Shown here: positions 14,861-23,129 of the stretch, piece by piece
Layout of the letters: every line of letters begins with the position of its first letter
How positions within the stretch are numbered: position 1 is the first letter of the stretch
Assembly (NCBI GenBank): GCA_934463035.1
Contig: CAKSIG010000010.1
Span: forward strand, 1 to 37,297
DNA from: an uncultured Eubacteriales bacterium
Lineage (GTDB): Bacteria > Bacillota > Clostridia > Oscillospirales > Acutalibacteraceae
Direction: 5' to 3'
DNA length: 37,297 nt
The notes under the pieces: model-generated
What the model was told of the DNA's origin: nothing
Databases searched by the model: none
What the model saw: the letters and a program-made list of their open reading frames with translations, nothing else
Position numbers and translations under genes: made by a program

Positions 14861-16804
14861 TTAAATATCAAGATCAGTAGCGTAGATAGCGTTTTCTTCT
14901 ATGAACTGACGGCGCGGTTCAACTTCCTCGCCCATAAGCATTGTAAACGTGCTGTCGGCAAGGGCGGCGTCGTCCATAGTAACGCGCAAAAACGTTCTTC
15001 TTTCAGGGTCAAGGGTGGTTTCCCAAAGCTGTTCGGGATCCATTTCACCAAGACCTTTATAACGCTGAACGTCGGCATTTCCGCCGAGTTTTTCAATATA
15101 TTCAGCCTTTTCCTCGTCGGTAAAAGCGTCATAATGCTGTTTACCCTTTGAAACGCGGAAAAGCGGCGGCTGTGCAAGATAGATATGACCCGTTTCTATA
15201 AGCTCGGGCATATAGCGGAAAAAGAACGTTAAAAGAAGCGTTCTGATGTGAGAACCGTCGACATCGGCATCCGCCATAATAACTATCTTGTCGTAACGCA
15301 GCTTTGAAATATCAAAGTTTTCGGCAATACCCGTTCCGAGCGCTACTACAACAGGGGTCAGCTTTTCGTTTCCGAATACCTTATCCACCCTTGCTTTTTC
15401 AACGTTGAGCATTTTACCCCAAAGCGGAAGTATCGCCTGATAGGTGCTGTTTCTGCCCTCTATTGCCGAACCGCCCGCACTGTCTCCCTCGACTATATAA
15501 ATCTCGGTTTTGGTCGGATCGTTTGAAATGCAGTCCTTTAATTTTTCGGGCATTCTTGTTTTTCCGCCTATGCCCGACTTATTACGCTGTAAATCTCTTG
15601 CTTTCTGAGCCGCTTCGCGCGCGTTTGAAGAAGCAATTGATTTATCAAGTATGATTTTTGCCTCGGCGGGATTATCCTCCAAGAACTGATACATCTTTTC
15701 AGCCATTATATTGTTGACAAGCGTACCGATAGAGGTGTTGCCGAGCTTTGCCTTTGTCTGCGATTCAAACTGCGCGTCGGTCAGCTTAACGCTTACAACC
15801 GCTATAAGACCCTCGTTAATATCGTCTGATTTAAGGTTTGAATCGTTATCCTTTAAAAATTTGAAATTTCTGCCGTATTTATTAACTACCCTTGCAAGGC
15901 TCGTTTTAAAGGAGCTTTCGTGAGTACCGCCGTCCACCGTGTGAATGGTGTTGGCAAAGGACATTATCTTTGTATCGTAGCTTGTGCTCCAAATAAGCGC
16001 GATTTCCGCCATAGAGTCCTTATCGCTGCCCGAAATGTAGATAACCTTGTTATTAAGGCGATCCTTTTTGCTCTTTTCAAGCAGATATTCAACGTAAGAG
16101 CGAATACCGCCCTCAAAGTGAAGATCGTCCTCACGCTCGGGAATATCGGCGTCGGTTCTCATATCTTTAAGAACTATTCTTATACCGCCGTTAAGAAATG
16201 CCTGTTCTCTCAGTCTTAAAAGCAGAGTATCGTAATCGTAACGTGTGGTGTCGGTAAAAATTGTCGGGTCGGGCTTAAAGGTAACAACGGTTCCCGATTC
16301 GTCGGTCGTGCCTATAACTTCAAGCTCGGTCTTTATATTACCCTTTTCATAGCGCTGTTTATAAACGTTCTTGCCGTCCTTAACTTCAACTTCAAGCCAG
16401 CTTGAAAGTGCGTTTACTACCGAAGCGCCAACGCCGTGAAGACCGCCCGATACCTTATATCCGCTTCCGCCGAATTTACCGCCTGCGTGAAGAATTGTAA
16501 ATACAACGCTTACCGTCGGTATGCCTTTCTGCGGATGTATTCCGACAGGAATACCGCGTCCGTTATCCGAAACCCTGATAACGCCGTCGTCCAAAAGCTC
16601 AACAAGTATTTTGTCGCAATAGCCTGCAAGCGCTTCGTCGATAGAGTTATCCACAATTTCATAAACAAGATGGTGAAGACCGCGTTCACCCGTGGAACCT
16701 ATATACATTCCGGGACGCTTTCTTACAGCTTCGAGGCCTTCAAGTACCTGTATGGAATTTTCATCATAGCTTTCCGTAACAGGTGTGTTAATGTCGTTAC
16801 TCAT
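14861..16804 (-). CDS. gyrB: DNA gyrase subunit B
   Basis: GyrB supplies the ATPase that drives strand passage. The 647-residue protein has the GHKL ATPase domain with EIVDNSIDEALAG (about 49-61) and DNGRGIPVGIHP (about 79-90), the transducer, and the TOPRIM domain with EGDSAGGSA and DADVDGSHI. It has the C-terminal QRYKGLGEM motif. It lacks the roughly 170-residue insert of proteobacterial GyrB, as expected for Bacillota. The residue matching E. coli Lys447 in LPL-K-GK is Trp here (LPLWGKMLNVEKAR). The ATG at 16804 follows AGAGGAGTAATATA and is 4 nt after the DUF370 stop, so it belongs to the dnaA-distal operon. Confidence 0.98.
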   Translation of the reverse strand: MSNDINTPVTESYDENSIQVLEGLEAVRKRPGMYIGSTGERGLHHLVYEIVDNSIDEALAGYCDKILVELLDDGVIRVSDNGRGIPVGIHPQKGIPTVSVVFTILHAGGKFGGSGYKVSGGLHGVGASVVNALSSWLEVEVKDGKNVYKQRYEKGNIKTELEVIGTTDESGTVVTFKPDPTIFTDTTRYDYDTLLLRLREQAFLNGGIRIVLKDMRTDADIPEREDDLHFEGGIRSYVEYLLEKSKKDRLNNKVIYISGSDKDSMAEIALIWSTSYDTKIMSFANTIHTVDGGTHESSFKTSLARVVNKYGRNFKFLKDNDSNLKSDDINEGLIAVVSVKLTDAQFESQTKAKLGNTSIGTLVNNIMAEKMYQFLEDNPAEAKIILDKSIASSNAREAAQKARDLQRNKSGIGGKTRMPEKLKDCISNDPTKTEIYIVEGDSAGGSAIEGRNSTYQAILPLWGKMLNVEKARVDKVFGNEKLTPVVVALGTGIAENFDISKLRYDKIVIMADADVDGSHIRTLLLTFFFRYMPELIETGHIYLAQPPLFRVSKGKQHYDAFTDEEKAEYIEKLGGNADVQRYKGLGEMDPEQLWETTLDPERRTFLRVTMDDAALADSTFTMLMGEEVEPRRQFIEENAIYATDLDI

Positions 16805-16808
16805 TATA

Positions 16809-17087
16809 TTACTCCTCTTTTTTATTTATTGAAGACAGAAAATCTTTTCTTTTAAGCAATGTTGCGGTAGAAATTTGAGATATGTAAACCGTGGTTTTTT
16901 TATTTTTGTCACAGCACACCGCAAAGGATTTCGGCAGCTCGTAGGAAACGTTCACAACCCTGCCCGATTTTTCGCTCACCGTTAGAAATTTCCGCGTATG
17001 CTTTGAAACGGTAGAACTGTCAAGGTCGAAAATTCCCACAATATCGTCGGACGGAATAACGGTCTCCTGACCTAAATGTATATACAT
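16809..17087 (-). CDS. remB: DUF370/RemB-like regulator between recF and gyrB
   Basis: A 92-residue protein beginning MYIHLGQETVIPSDDIVGIFDLD, which is the DUF370 pattern of B. subtilis RemB (YaaB), found in exactly this place between recF and gyrB. RemA-type relatives are DNA-binding activators of biofilm matrix genes; RemB's own biochemistry is less clear. The central PKSFAVCC and the STATLLKRKDF ending also fit YaaB. It overlaps recF by 1 nt and precedes gyrB by 4 nt, so it is fully embedded in the operon. Identity rests on sequence and position. A regulatory role in this organism is inferred from the family. Confidence 0.85.
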   Translation of the reverse strand: MYIHLGQETVIPSDDIVGIFDLDSSTVSKHTRKFLTVSEKSGRVVNVSYELPKSFAVCCDKNKKTTVYISQISTATLLKRKDFLSSINKKEE

Positions 17088-18151
17088 CAGCTTTCCACCC
17101 TCCCGTTTTTGACCCTGAAAATCTTTCCGCTTTCAAGATTTTTTATATTTGTCGGGTCGCAGCAGGTCAAAAATGTCTGCATACCCTTTATGCGGTTTAA
17201 AATATAGTCCTGACGGCTCGGGTCAAGCTCGCTCATAACATCGTCAAGCAAAAATACGGGATATTCTTCCGATACGCTGTTAATAACCTCCGCTTCGGCG
17301 AGCTTTAAGGATATTGCTATACTCCTCTGCTGACCCTGCGAACCGTAGGGGCGCGCCGAAACGCCGTTTATTTTAAAATCTATATCGTCTCTGTGCGGTC
17401 CTGCCGAGGTCGTTCCCGTAAACATATCCTCTTTCCGCGCTGTTTTAAGTTCCTCTATAAGATCGCCGTCACAGCATGGCAAATAAACCGTTTCAAGTTT
17501 TTCCTTGCCGCCCGAAATACCCTCGTATATGCTCGGAAGAAAACCGCTCATTACCTCTAAAAATCTTTTTCGGTATTGCACTATCTTTTTTCCGTACTCG
17601 GCTATTTCATTTTCAAAAACGTCAAGCATAACCGAAAGACTGCCGTCAAATCTGTATTCTTTTATAGTTTTATTTCTCTGTTCAAGCGCGCGGCGGTAGT
17701 TTCTTAAAAACGCTATATAATTCGGATATAACTGCCCTATCGCGGTGTCAATAAATTTGCGCCGCACACTCGGTCCGTCCTTAACAATTGAAAGGTCGTT
17801 CGGTGAAAAAACGACCGCTCTGAAAACGCCTGCCAGCTTTGACGGACTTGAAAGAGCATTTTCGTTTAATATTGCCTTTCTGCGTTCGCCGAATTCCATA
17901 ACGGCGTCGTTTTCAATGCCGCCTGAATAAAAGCAAAGTTCGTTTTTTGCGCTTTCACCGCCGAATTTTATAAATTCGCTGTCCTTGCCGCTCCTGAAAC
18001 TTTTGGCACCCGTAAAGAGCCATACAGCCTCAATAAGATTGGTCTTTCCCTGAGCATTTTCGCCGCAGATAACATTCATTTCCTCACACGGAGAAATAAA
18101 AGAACTCTCAATGTTCCGAAAATCGGTACATTTTAAGGTTTTAACTCTCAT
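17087..18151 (-). CDS. recF: DNA replication and repair protein RecF
   Basis: RecF is an SMC-like ABC ATPase that, with RecO and RecR, loads RecA at gaps. The 354-residue protein has Walker A GENAQGKTN at 30-38, the ABC signature SQGQQRSIAISLKLAE near residue 270, and Walker B VFLLDDVMSELD near residue 300. The arrangement and length are normal. The ATG overlaps the preceding S4-protein stop by 4 nt (ATGA), which implies translational coupling in the dnaN-yaaA-recF unit. Confidence 0.97.
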   Translation of the reverse strand: MRVKTLKCTDFRNIESSFISPCEEMNVICGENAQGKTNLIEAVWLFTGAKSFRSGKDSEFIKFGGESAKNELCFYSGGIENDAVMEFGERRKAILNENALSSPSKLAGVFRAVVFSPNDLSIVKDGPSVRRKFIDTAIGQLYPNYIAFLRNYRRALEQRNKTIKEYRFDGSLSVMLDVFENEIAEYGKKIVQYRKRFLEVMSGFLPSIYEGISGGKEKLETVYLPCCDGDLIEELKTARKEDMFTGTTSAGPHRDDIDFKINGVSARPYGSQGQQRSIAISLKLAEAEVINSVSEEYPVFLLDDVMSELDPSRQDYILNRIKGMQTFLTCCDPTNIKNLESGKIFRVKNGRVES

Positions 18152-18360
18152 TCCACTTCAAATCCGCGTCCGTCAAACTCAACCCTGTCGCCGCTGTGCA
18201 GTTTTTTGCCGCGCATTGTGCAGACCTCGCCGTTGAGCTTAACCTCCCCATCCTGAATGACTATCTTCGCGTGGCCGCCCGTGACGACCATATCGGCGAG
18301 CTTCATAGCGGAATCAAGACGGATAAAATCTTCCCGTATCTTAATTTTTTTATATTCCAT
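18148..18360 (-). CDS. yaaA: S4-domain RNA-binding protein, YaaA type
   Basis: A 70-residue protein that is one S4 domain: IRLDSAMKLADMVVTGGHAK, then VIQDGEVKLNGEVC and a terminal KKLHSGDRVEFDG. A small S4 protein between dnaN and recF is the standard arrangement in Bacillota (B. subtilis yaaA/rlbA), where a role in 50S ribosome assembly has been proposed. It overlaps dnaN by 1 nt (TAATG) and recF by 4 nt. The name yaaA is also used for an unrelated E. coli protein. Confidence 0.93.
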   Translation of the reverse strand: MEYKKIKIREDFIRLDSAMKLADMVVTGGHAKIVIQDGEVKLNGEVCTMRGKKLHSGDRVEFDGRGFEVE

Positions 18361-19460
18361 TATTTCAACCTCATAGGCATTATCATATATGTAAATTCAT
18401 CAGAATCAACAGGAAGTATAACCACGCCCGCATTTGAGCCGTTGAACAGAATTTTTATCTTTTCGGTATCGGTTGCCTTTAACGCTTCAAGCAGATAACG
18501 GCTGTTAAGACCTATTTCAAAAGCGGCGCCGTCAAGCTCGGTATTAAAGGTTTCGGTTGCGCGTCCCATAGATGTCGCACTTGTGAAAACTGCGCTGTGT
18601 TCATTGAAATAGCAGCGCACGGGCGTTGAAAAAGACTCGCTTATAAGCAGCGAAACACGCTCAATTGTGTTTATAAGATCGCGCGTATTAACCGTTACCG
18701 ATTGAGTATGCTCGGACGGAATGGTTTTTTTGTAGTTTACAAATTCACCCTCTAAAAGGCGTGAAATAAAGGTATATCCGTTTATATTAAAGCAGATAAG
18801 ACGCGGAGCAATATACATTTCAACCTTATCGGTTTCCTCGTCTATCAACTTTACTACCTCGCCGAGAGAACGATTTGCTATTGTAAACGAAATATTTTCG
18901 TAAACCTCGGTCTTTTCGCGGCGGATTGCAAGACGGTATCCGTCAATTCCGACAAACTGGATAACGCCGTTTTCAATTGAAATATTGATACCCGTTAAGA
19001 TAGGTTTCGCACCCTCGTTCTGAGCCGCCGCAAAGCAGGTTCCCTTGACCATTTCCGAAAAAAGGTCGGAGGATAAAGCAATCTGTGTTCCCTCGTTTAC
19101 CGAAGGCATTTCGGGAAAATCGGTTGCCGCCATACCCATTATGTCAAAGGTGGCTTCGCCGCTCTTTATGTGGCAGTTAAGGCGTTCGTCGGCGCTTATT
19201 TCAACCTGTATACCGTTCATACGGCGAAGAATGTCCGCAAGCAGACGCGCGCTGATAACAATGTCGCCCTCCTCGTCGCATTTAGCGTATATTTCTTTTT
19301 TCATTCCCATTTCAAGGTTGTATGAAATAAGGGTGATTTTACCCTGTTCAGCGGAAATCAAAATTCCCTCCAAAACGGGCATTGAGGTTTTTGCTCCGAC
19401 TATTCTTTGAAGATGTGTTACCGCGTCAAGCAGAGCCGAGCGTTCAACTGAAAAAATCAT
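18360..19460 (-). CDS. dnaN: DNA polymerase III beta subunit (sliding clamp)
   Basis: DnaN forms the ring dimer that tethers polymerase and other factors to DNA. The protein has 366 residues from MIFSVERSALLDAVTHLQRIV, with three clamp domains. ISARLLADILRRM (about 75-87) and FNGSNAGVVILPVDSDEFTYMIMPMRLK at the end (over the last 28 residues, ending in the usual hydrophobic MPMR) are typical. The start is ATG 19460, 5 nt after AGGAGG; an upstream in-frame TTG at 19481 would precede that site and is rejected. It lies directly after the oriC unwinding region and probably shares the dnaA transcript. Confidence 0.97.
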   Translation of the reverse strand: MIFSVERSALLDAVTHLQRIVGAKTSMPVLEGILISAEQGKITLISYNLEMGMKKEIYAKCDEEGDIVISARLLADILRRMNGIQVEISADERLNCHIKSGEATFDIMGMAATDFPEMPSVNEGTQIALSSDLFSEMVKGTCFAAAQNEGAKPILTGINISIENGVIQFVGIDGYRLAIRREKTEVYENISFTIANRSLGEVVKLIDEETDKVEMYIAPRLICFNINGYTFISRLLEGEFVNYKKTIPSEHTQSVTVNTRDLINTIERVSLLISESFSTPVRCYFNEHSAVFTSATSMGRATETFNTELDGAAFEIGLNSRYLLEALKATDTEKIKILFNGSNAGVVILPVDSDEFTYMIMPMRLK

Positions 19461-19676
19461 ATTTTTCCTCCTAAAAAACAATATAAAAATAACAGTAGTA
19501 GTAAGGGGTGTTAAAACGGTTGAAAACCCCGATTGTCCCTTTTAAAAAGCCAAGACAGGCTGTTAAAACAAAAGTGGACAAAAACTTGATAACTTTTCAA
19601 CTTTTCGGTTTTCAACACCCCGTTTAATAACTTTGCGGTTAATTAAAGTTGAAAGTGTTAATAACTTTTAAGAAAA
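19461..19676 (-). other. oriC candidate: dnaA-dnaN gap with DnaA-trio unwinding element
   Basis: Reading from dnaA toward dnaN on the minus strand there is a zone of TTTTCAAC/TTATTAACA-like words (19518-19664). A C-run follows, ACACCCC (19511-19505), then triplets TTA-CTA-CTA-CTG-TTA-TTT (19504 to 19487), and an A/T tract into the dnaN ribosome-binding site. On the other strand the triplets read 3'-AAT-GAT-GAT-GAC-AAT-AAA, the DnaA-trio pattern of the B. subtilis basal unwinding system, in the same order and orientation (boxes, GC cluster, trios, dnaN). No exact TTATCCACA box is present. The nearest are TTTTCAACA (19609-19617, plus) and TTATTAACA (19664-19656, minus), each one mismatch from TTWTNCACA. 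The role is inferred from this architecture. Confidence 0.65.
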
Positions 19677-21014
19677 TCAAGACCTGTTTTCACCCGTAAG
19701 ATTTTTGATTATATCGTCAACAAGCTCTTTTTCATAGGGCTTGTCCTTCAAAAATTCCTCTATGCGGTTTACGTTGTAAAGAACGGTGGTATGGTCCTTT
19801 CCGAAACTCTCGCCTATCGCCTTGTAGGAAAGAGAGGTAGTTTCCCTCGCTATATACATCGCAACCTGACGTGCCAGCGCCAACGACGCGGTACGGCGGT
19901 TTGAAAGAATATCGCTTTCGGAAACGTTATAAGTCCTTGCAACCTCGGAAATGATTTTTTCTATCTTTATGGGCTCGGGCTTTGAATCGTTTATAATGTC
20001 TCTTATAAAGCCCTGAACAACCGTTATGTTCGGTATGCGCTTTTGAATGGTTATAAACGCTTGCAATTTTTTAACAACGCCTTCAAGCTGACGGGTATTG
20101 ACCTTTATATGCTCGGCAATATAGAAAACAAGATTTTCTTCTATCGTTATGCCCATCTGCTCTGCCTTTTTGTTTATTATTCCGACCCGCGTTTCAAAGT
20201 CAGGCGGGGTAATATCGGCAAACAGACCGCATTCAAGCCGCGAGCGGATACGGTCGTCCAGCGTTTTGACCTCCTTAGGCGGACGGTCGAGCGTTGCCAC
20301 TATCTGTTTGTTGTTTTGGAAAAGGGTGTTAAACGTGTTGAAGAATTCCTCTTGGGTCTGTTCCTTGCCCGCTATAAACTGAATATCGTCTATCAGCAAC
20401 ACGTCAACATTGCGAAACTTGTTGCGGAAATCGTCCAACGTGCCGAGTCCCAGCTTACCGTCCTGAATAGAGGCTATAAGCTGATTTGTAAAATCCTCGC
20501 TTCGTATGTACTGAATTTTCTTGTTCGGAAATTTTTTCTTTATGTGATTTTTAATGGCAAGCAGCAGGTGCGTTTTTCCCACGCCCGAGTTGCCGTAGAT
20601 AACTAGCGGATTGTAGATAATATTCGGATTGTCCGCCACCGCGAAAGACGCCGCGTGTGCAAAGCGGTTGGTGGAACCGACTATGAAATTATCAAAGGTA
20701 AAAAAGTCTTCAAAGGTAAGACCCGCGCTGTATTTTTCCGCGTCGAGAATTTTCTGCTCGTCTTCTTCGAGAATGAGGGTAAGCTCCATATCTATACCCA
20801 TTACTTTTTTAATCGAATTTTTTATAAGCGGAATATAATTCTTTTCAACAACCTCCTGCATATAGATGTTGTTTATCGAAACTATAAACTCCCCGGATTC
20901 AATAGACACAGGTTTGAGATCTTTCAGAAAGCAGTCAAAGGCAACGTCGGATATTTTGCTTTTAATCTCCTCGCTGACCGCGTTCCAAATATCGTCAAGA
21001 GATCCAAACGGCAT
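19677..21014 (-). CDS. dnaA: Chromosomal replication initiator DnaA
   Basis: DnaA is the AAA+ initiator that melts oriC. The 445-residue protein has domain I (about 1-85), a short linker, the AAA+ core with Walker A GNSGVGKTHL at 141-150, Walker B VLLIDDIQF, and an arginine-finger region near LDDRIRSRLECGL. Domain IV has RRTASLALARQVAMYIARE followed by the DnaA signature written IGESFGKDHTTVLYN. Compared with the common FGGRDHTTV form, one residue is missing and Lys replaces Arg. The DHTT base-reading residues are intact. AAGGGTGG precedes the ATG. A good promoter lies 44-72 nt upstream, and gpr is divergent 142 nt away. Confidence 0.98.
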   Translation of the reverse strand: MPFGSLDDIWNAVSEEIKSKISDVAFDCFLKDLKPVSIESGEFIVSINNIYMQEVVEKNYIPLIKNSIKKVMGIDMELTLILEEDEQKILDAEKYSAGLTFEDFFTFDNFIVGSTNRFAHAASFAVADNPNIIYNPLVIYGNSGVGKTHLLLAIKNHIKKKFPNKKIQYIRSEDFTNQLIASIQDGKLGLGTLDDFRNKFRNVDVLLIDDIQFIAGKEQTQEEFFNTFNTLFQNNKQIVATLDRPPKEVKTLDDRIRSRLECGLFADITPPDFETRVGIINKKAEQMGITIEENLVFYIAEHIKVNTRQLEGVVKKLQAFITIQKRIPNITVVQGFIRDIINDSKPEPIKIEKIISEVARTYNVSESDILSNRRTASLALARQVAMYIARETTSLSYKAIGESFGKDHTTVLYNVNRIEEFLKDKPYEKELVDDIIKNLTGENRS

Positions 21015-21057
21015 TACTAAACCACCCTTAATATATTATTATATAATAGATATATAG

Positions 21058-21086
21058 ATTATATCATATTATAAATACATTTTCAA
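21058..21086 (-). promoter_or_regulatory. dnaA promoter
   Basis: On the minus strand TTGAAA (21086 to 21081), a 17-nt spacer and TATAAT (21063 to 21058), with TGA directly before the -10 (extended -10). Transcription would start near 21051, giving a leader of about 37 nt. The surrounding 21030-21080 is very A/T-rich. Confidence 0.7.
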
Positions 21087-21156
21087 GTGTTCGGCGCAAC
21101 CTCGGTGAATAAATCGGCTCAATATCGGAAAAACATAATAAAAAGGAGCAATAATT

Positions 21157-22005
21157 ATGAATTTCAGAACAGACCTTGCGTTGGAAACAGCCGAAAGAAC
21201 AAATAACGCCGAAGGAATCGAAAAATACGAAAAAGTGTCGGGAGATATTAAGACCACGCATATAAAGGTTATAGACGAATCGGCGGCGGAAAGAATGAAA
21301 AAACCGATAGGAAGCTATATAACGGTTGAATTTCCTTTTATCGGCGAGTCGGCTGACGATGATCAAACCGAAAAGGCAATAACGGACGCGCTTAATGAGC
21401 TGTTGCCCGAAATCAGGGATACCGTGCTTGTTGTGGGTCTGGGTAACAGGGAAATAACGCCCGACGCGGTAGGACCCGATACGGCGTCAAAAATACTTGC
21501 AACACGGCATATAACAAAAGAATTTGCCGAGCAAATAGGTCTTAAAGGTCTTAAAAGCGTTGCCGCCGTGGCGCCTAACGTGCTTGGAAAAACGGGAATA
21601 GAGGCGGCTGAAATTATAAAGGGAACGGTTGACAGAATAAAGCCGTCCGCCGTGATAGCGGTAGACGCGCTGGCTTCGGGCAGTATAGGAAGACTTTTTT
21701 CAACGGTTCAGCTGTGCGACAGCGGAATATCACCGGGTTCGGGCGTTAAAAACGCAAGAAAGGAAATAAGCGAAAAAACCCTCGGCGTTCCCGTAATAGC
21801 CGTCGGCGTGCCAACCGTTGTAGATGCGGGAACCCTCGCAGGAGAACTTACGGGAGAAAGCGTAAAAATAAAAAGCGATATGATAGTCACCCCAAAGGAT
21901 ATAGACCTGCTGTGCGGGCGTATGAGCGCGTTGCTTGCACGCGCAATAAACGTCTTTTTACAACCCGGCTTGGAAAGGGAGGTCATTTTAAGTCTAATAA
22001 ACTGA
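21157..22005 (+). CDS. gpr: Germination protease GPR
   Basis: GPR degrades small acid-soluble spore proteins (SASP) at germination; it is made in the forespore as a zymogen that cleaves its own propeptide. The 282-residue protein begins with the family pattern FRTDLALETAERT. It carries the core VVGLGNREITPDAVGPDTASKIL (about 90-112), GLKSVAAVAPNVLGKTG, and VDALASGSIGRLFSTVQLCDSGISPGSGV read in two overlapping parts near 170-198. The length is the shorter clostridial type. AAGGAG lies 8 nt before the ATG. CATAATA (21134-21140) matches a forespore sigma-G-type -10, and GAATA (21107-21111) resembles a -35, but the 22-nt spacing is long. The next gene, spoIIP, follows after 39 nt as in Bacillus. 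Confidence 0.96.
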   Translation: MNFRTDLALETAERTNNAEGIEKYEKVSGDIKTTHIKVIDESAAERMKKPIGSYITVEFPFIGESADDDQTEKAITDALNELLPEIRDTVLVVGLGNREITPDAVGPDTASKILATRHITKEFAEQIGLKGLKSVAAVAPNVLGKTGIEAAEIIKGTVDRIKPSAVIAVDALASGSIGRLFSTVQLCDSGISPGSGVKNARKEISEKTLGVPVIAVGVPTVVDAGTLAGELTGESVKIKSDMIVTPKDIDLLCGRMSALLARAINVFLQPGLEREVILSLIN

Positions 22006-22044
22006 AAATCTGCATATAATCAAACAAGATGGGAGTGCAGACAA

Positions 22045-23106
22045 ATGGGTAACAGGGGCAGTATAGCACGGTTTGTATCGGTGTGTATAATATGCGCGGT
22101 AACACTTTTTTACGGGTTTTATTCGCTCATTTTGGAAATTCCTTATGTAATAACCGCGCAAACGCCGAAAACCGAAGAAACAAGCTCCTCAGATACGCCG
22201 TCCGCCGAAACGAAAGAGCAAAAGACCGAAGAAAAGAAAGAAACCCAATCCGAAACGCAGCAAACAGGCTCGGAGCAGACCCAAAGCAACGTTACCGCCG
22301 CGTCGGACGGGGTGGTAAAAGGAAAGGTGATAAAAAAATATATTTCGCCTTATTCCGCTCCGCTTTCCTACGACGGGGCGTATATGAAAAACAATACCGA
22401 CCTTACGGTTGACATAAAATCGTTTATAGACGCTCCGTTATCCTTTAAAATCAGCAAAAACGATCAACCTCAGGTGCTTATAATGCATACCCACACGACC
22501 GAAAGCTATATGAAGACCGATTCCGACGTATATACCGACGCGCACAACGCAAGAACGCTTGAAGAAAATATGAATATGGTGCGAATAGGCAATATTGTGG
22601 CGGAAAAACTAAACGAGGCAGGTATTAAAACAATTCACGATAAGACCCGTCACGATTATCCCGAATACACGGGCAGCTACTCGCGCGCCGCCAAAACTAT
22701 TTGCTCATACACCGAGAAAAACAAGAGCATAAAAATTGTGCTGGACCTGCACCGAGACGCCGTTTCATCGGGAGAAAGCGACCGCGTCAAGCTCGTGACC
22801 GAGATAAACGGAAAACCAGCGGCACAGGTTATGCTGGTTATGGGCTCGCAAAGCGGAAGCGTTACGAATTTCCCGAATTGGCAGGAAAATTTAAAGCTCG
22901 CGCTCAAATTACAGCAGACATTTGAAAAGATGTATCCCACCCTTGCGCGGCCGCTCTCCCTTATGCCGAAAAACTATAACGAGAGCCTGACAAACGGTTC
23001 GCTTTTAATAGAATTCGGCACCGATGTAAACAGTATTGACGAGGCAACATACTCCGCCGAAATGGTGGGGAACGCACTTGCCGATTTATTGAATAGGTTA
23101 ACATAA
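22045..23106 (+). CDS. spoIIP: Stage II sporulation protein P (SpoIIP), septal peptidoglycan hydrolase
   Basis: SpoIIP acts with SpoIID and SpoIIM to thin the septal wall and drive engulfment; it has amidase and endopeptidase activity. The 353-residue protein has an N-terminal membrane anchor (about 9-32), then a Glu/Thr/Ser/Gln-rich spacer (about 39-88). The catalytic domain begins with QVLIMHTHTTESYM near 148-160 and continues with YSRAAKTICSYTEKN, IVLDLHRDAV and RPLSLMPKNYNESLTNGSLLIE, the motifs of Pfam SpoIIP. GGGAG precedes the ATG. CATATAAT at 22013-22020, with ATA 13 nt before it, resembles a mother-cell sigma-E promoter, so spoIIP may also be transcribed apart from gpr. Confidence 0.95.
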   Translation: MGNRGSIARFVSVCIICAVTLFYGFYSLILEIPYVITAQTPKTEETSSSDTPSAETKEQKTEEKKETQSETQQTGSEQTQSNVTAASDGVVKGKVIKKYISPYSAPLSYDGAYMKNNTDLTVDIKSFIDAPLSFKISKNDQPQVLIMHTHTTESYMKTDSDVYTDAHNARTLEENMNMVRIGNIVAEKLNEAGIKTIHDKTRHDYPEYTGSYSRAAKTICSYTEKNKSIKIVLDLHRDAVSSGESDRVKLVTEINGKPAAQVMLVMGSQSGSVTNFPNWQENLKLALKLQQTFEKMYPTLARPLSLMPKNYNESLTNGSLLIEFGTDVNSIDEATYSAEMVGNALADLLNRLT

Positions 23107-23129
23107 AACCGAAAGAAAAGAGAGAAGAA

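Noticed and set aside
16647..16655. Exact TTATCCACA DnaA box
   Set aside because: It lies inside gyrB and encodes the conserved V-D-N of the ATPase motif (EIVDNSIDE); a single copy forced by protein sequence is not evidence of an origin.
21107..21140. Sigma-G promoter of gpr
   Set aside because: GAATA and CATAATA are present but 22 nt apart, longer than usual; kept only as a note in the gpr entry.
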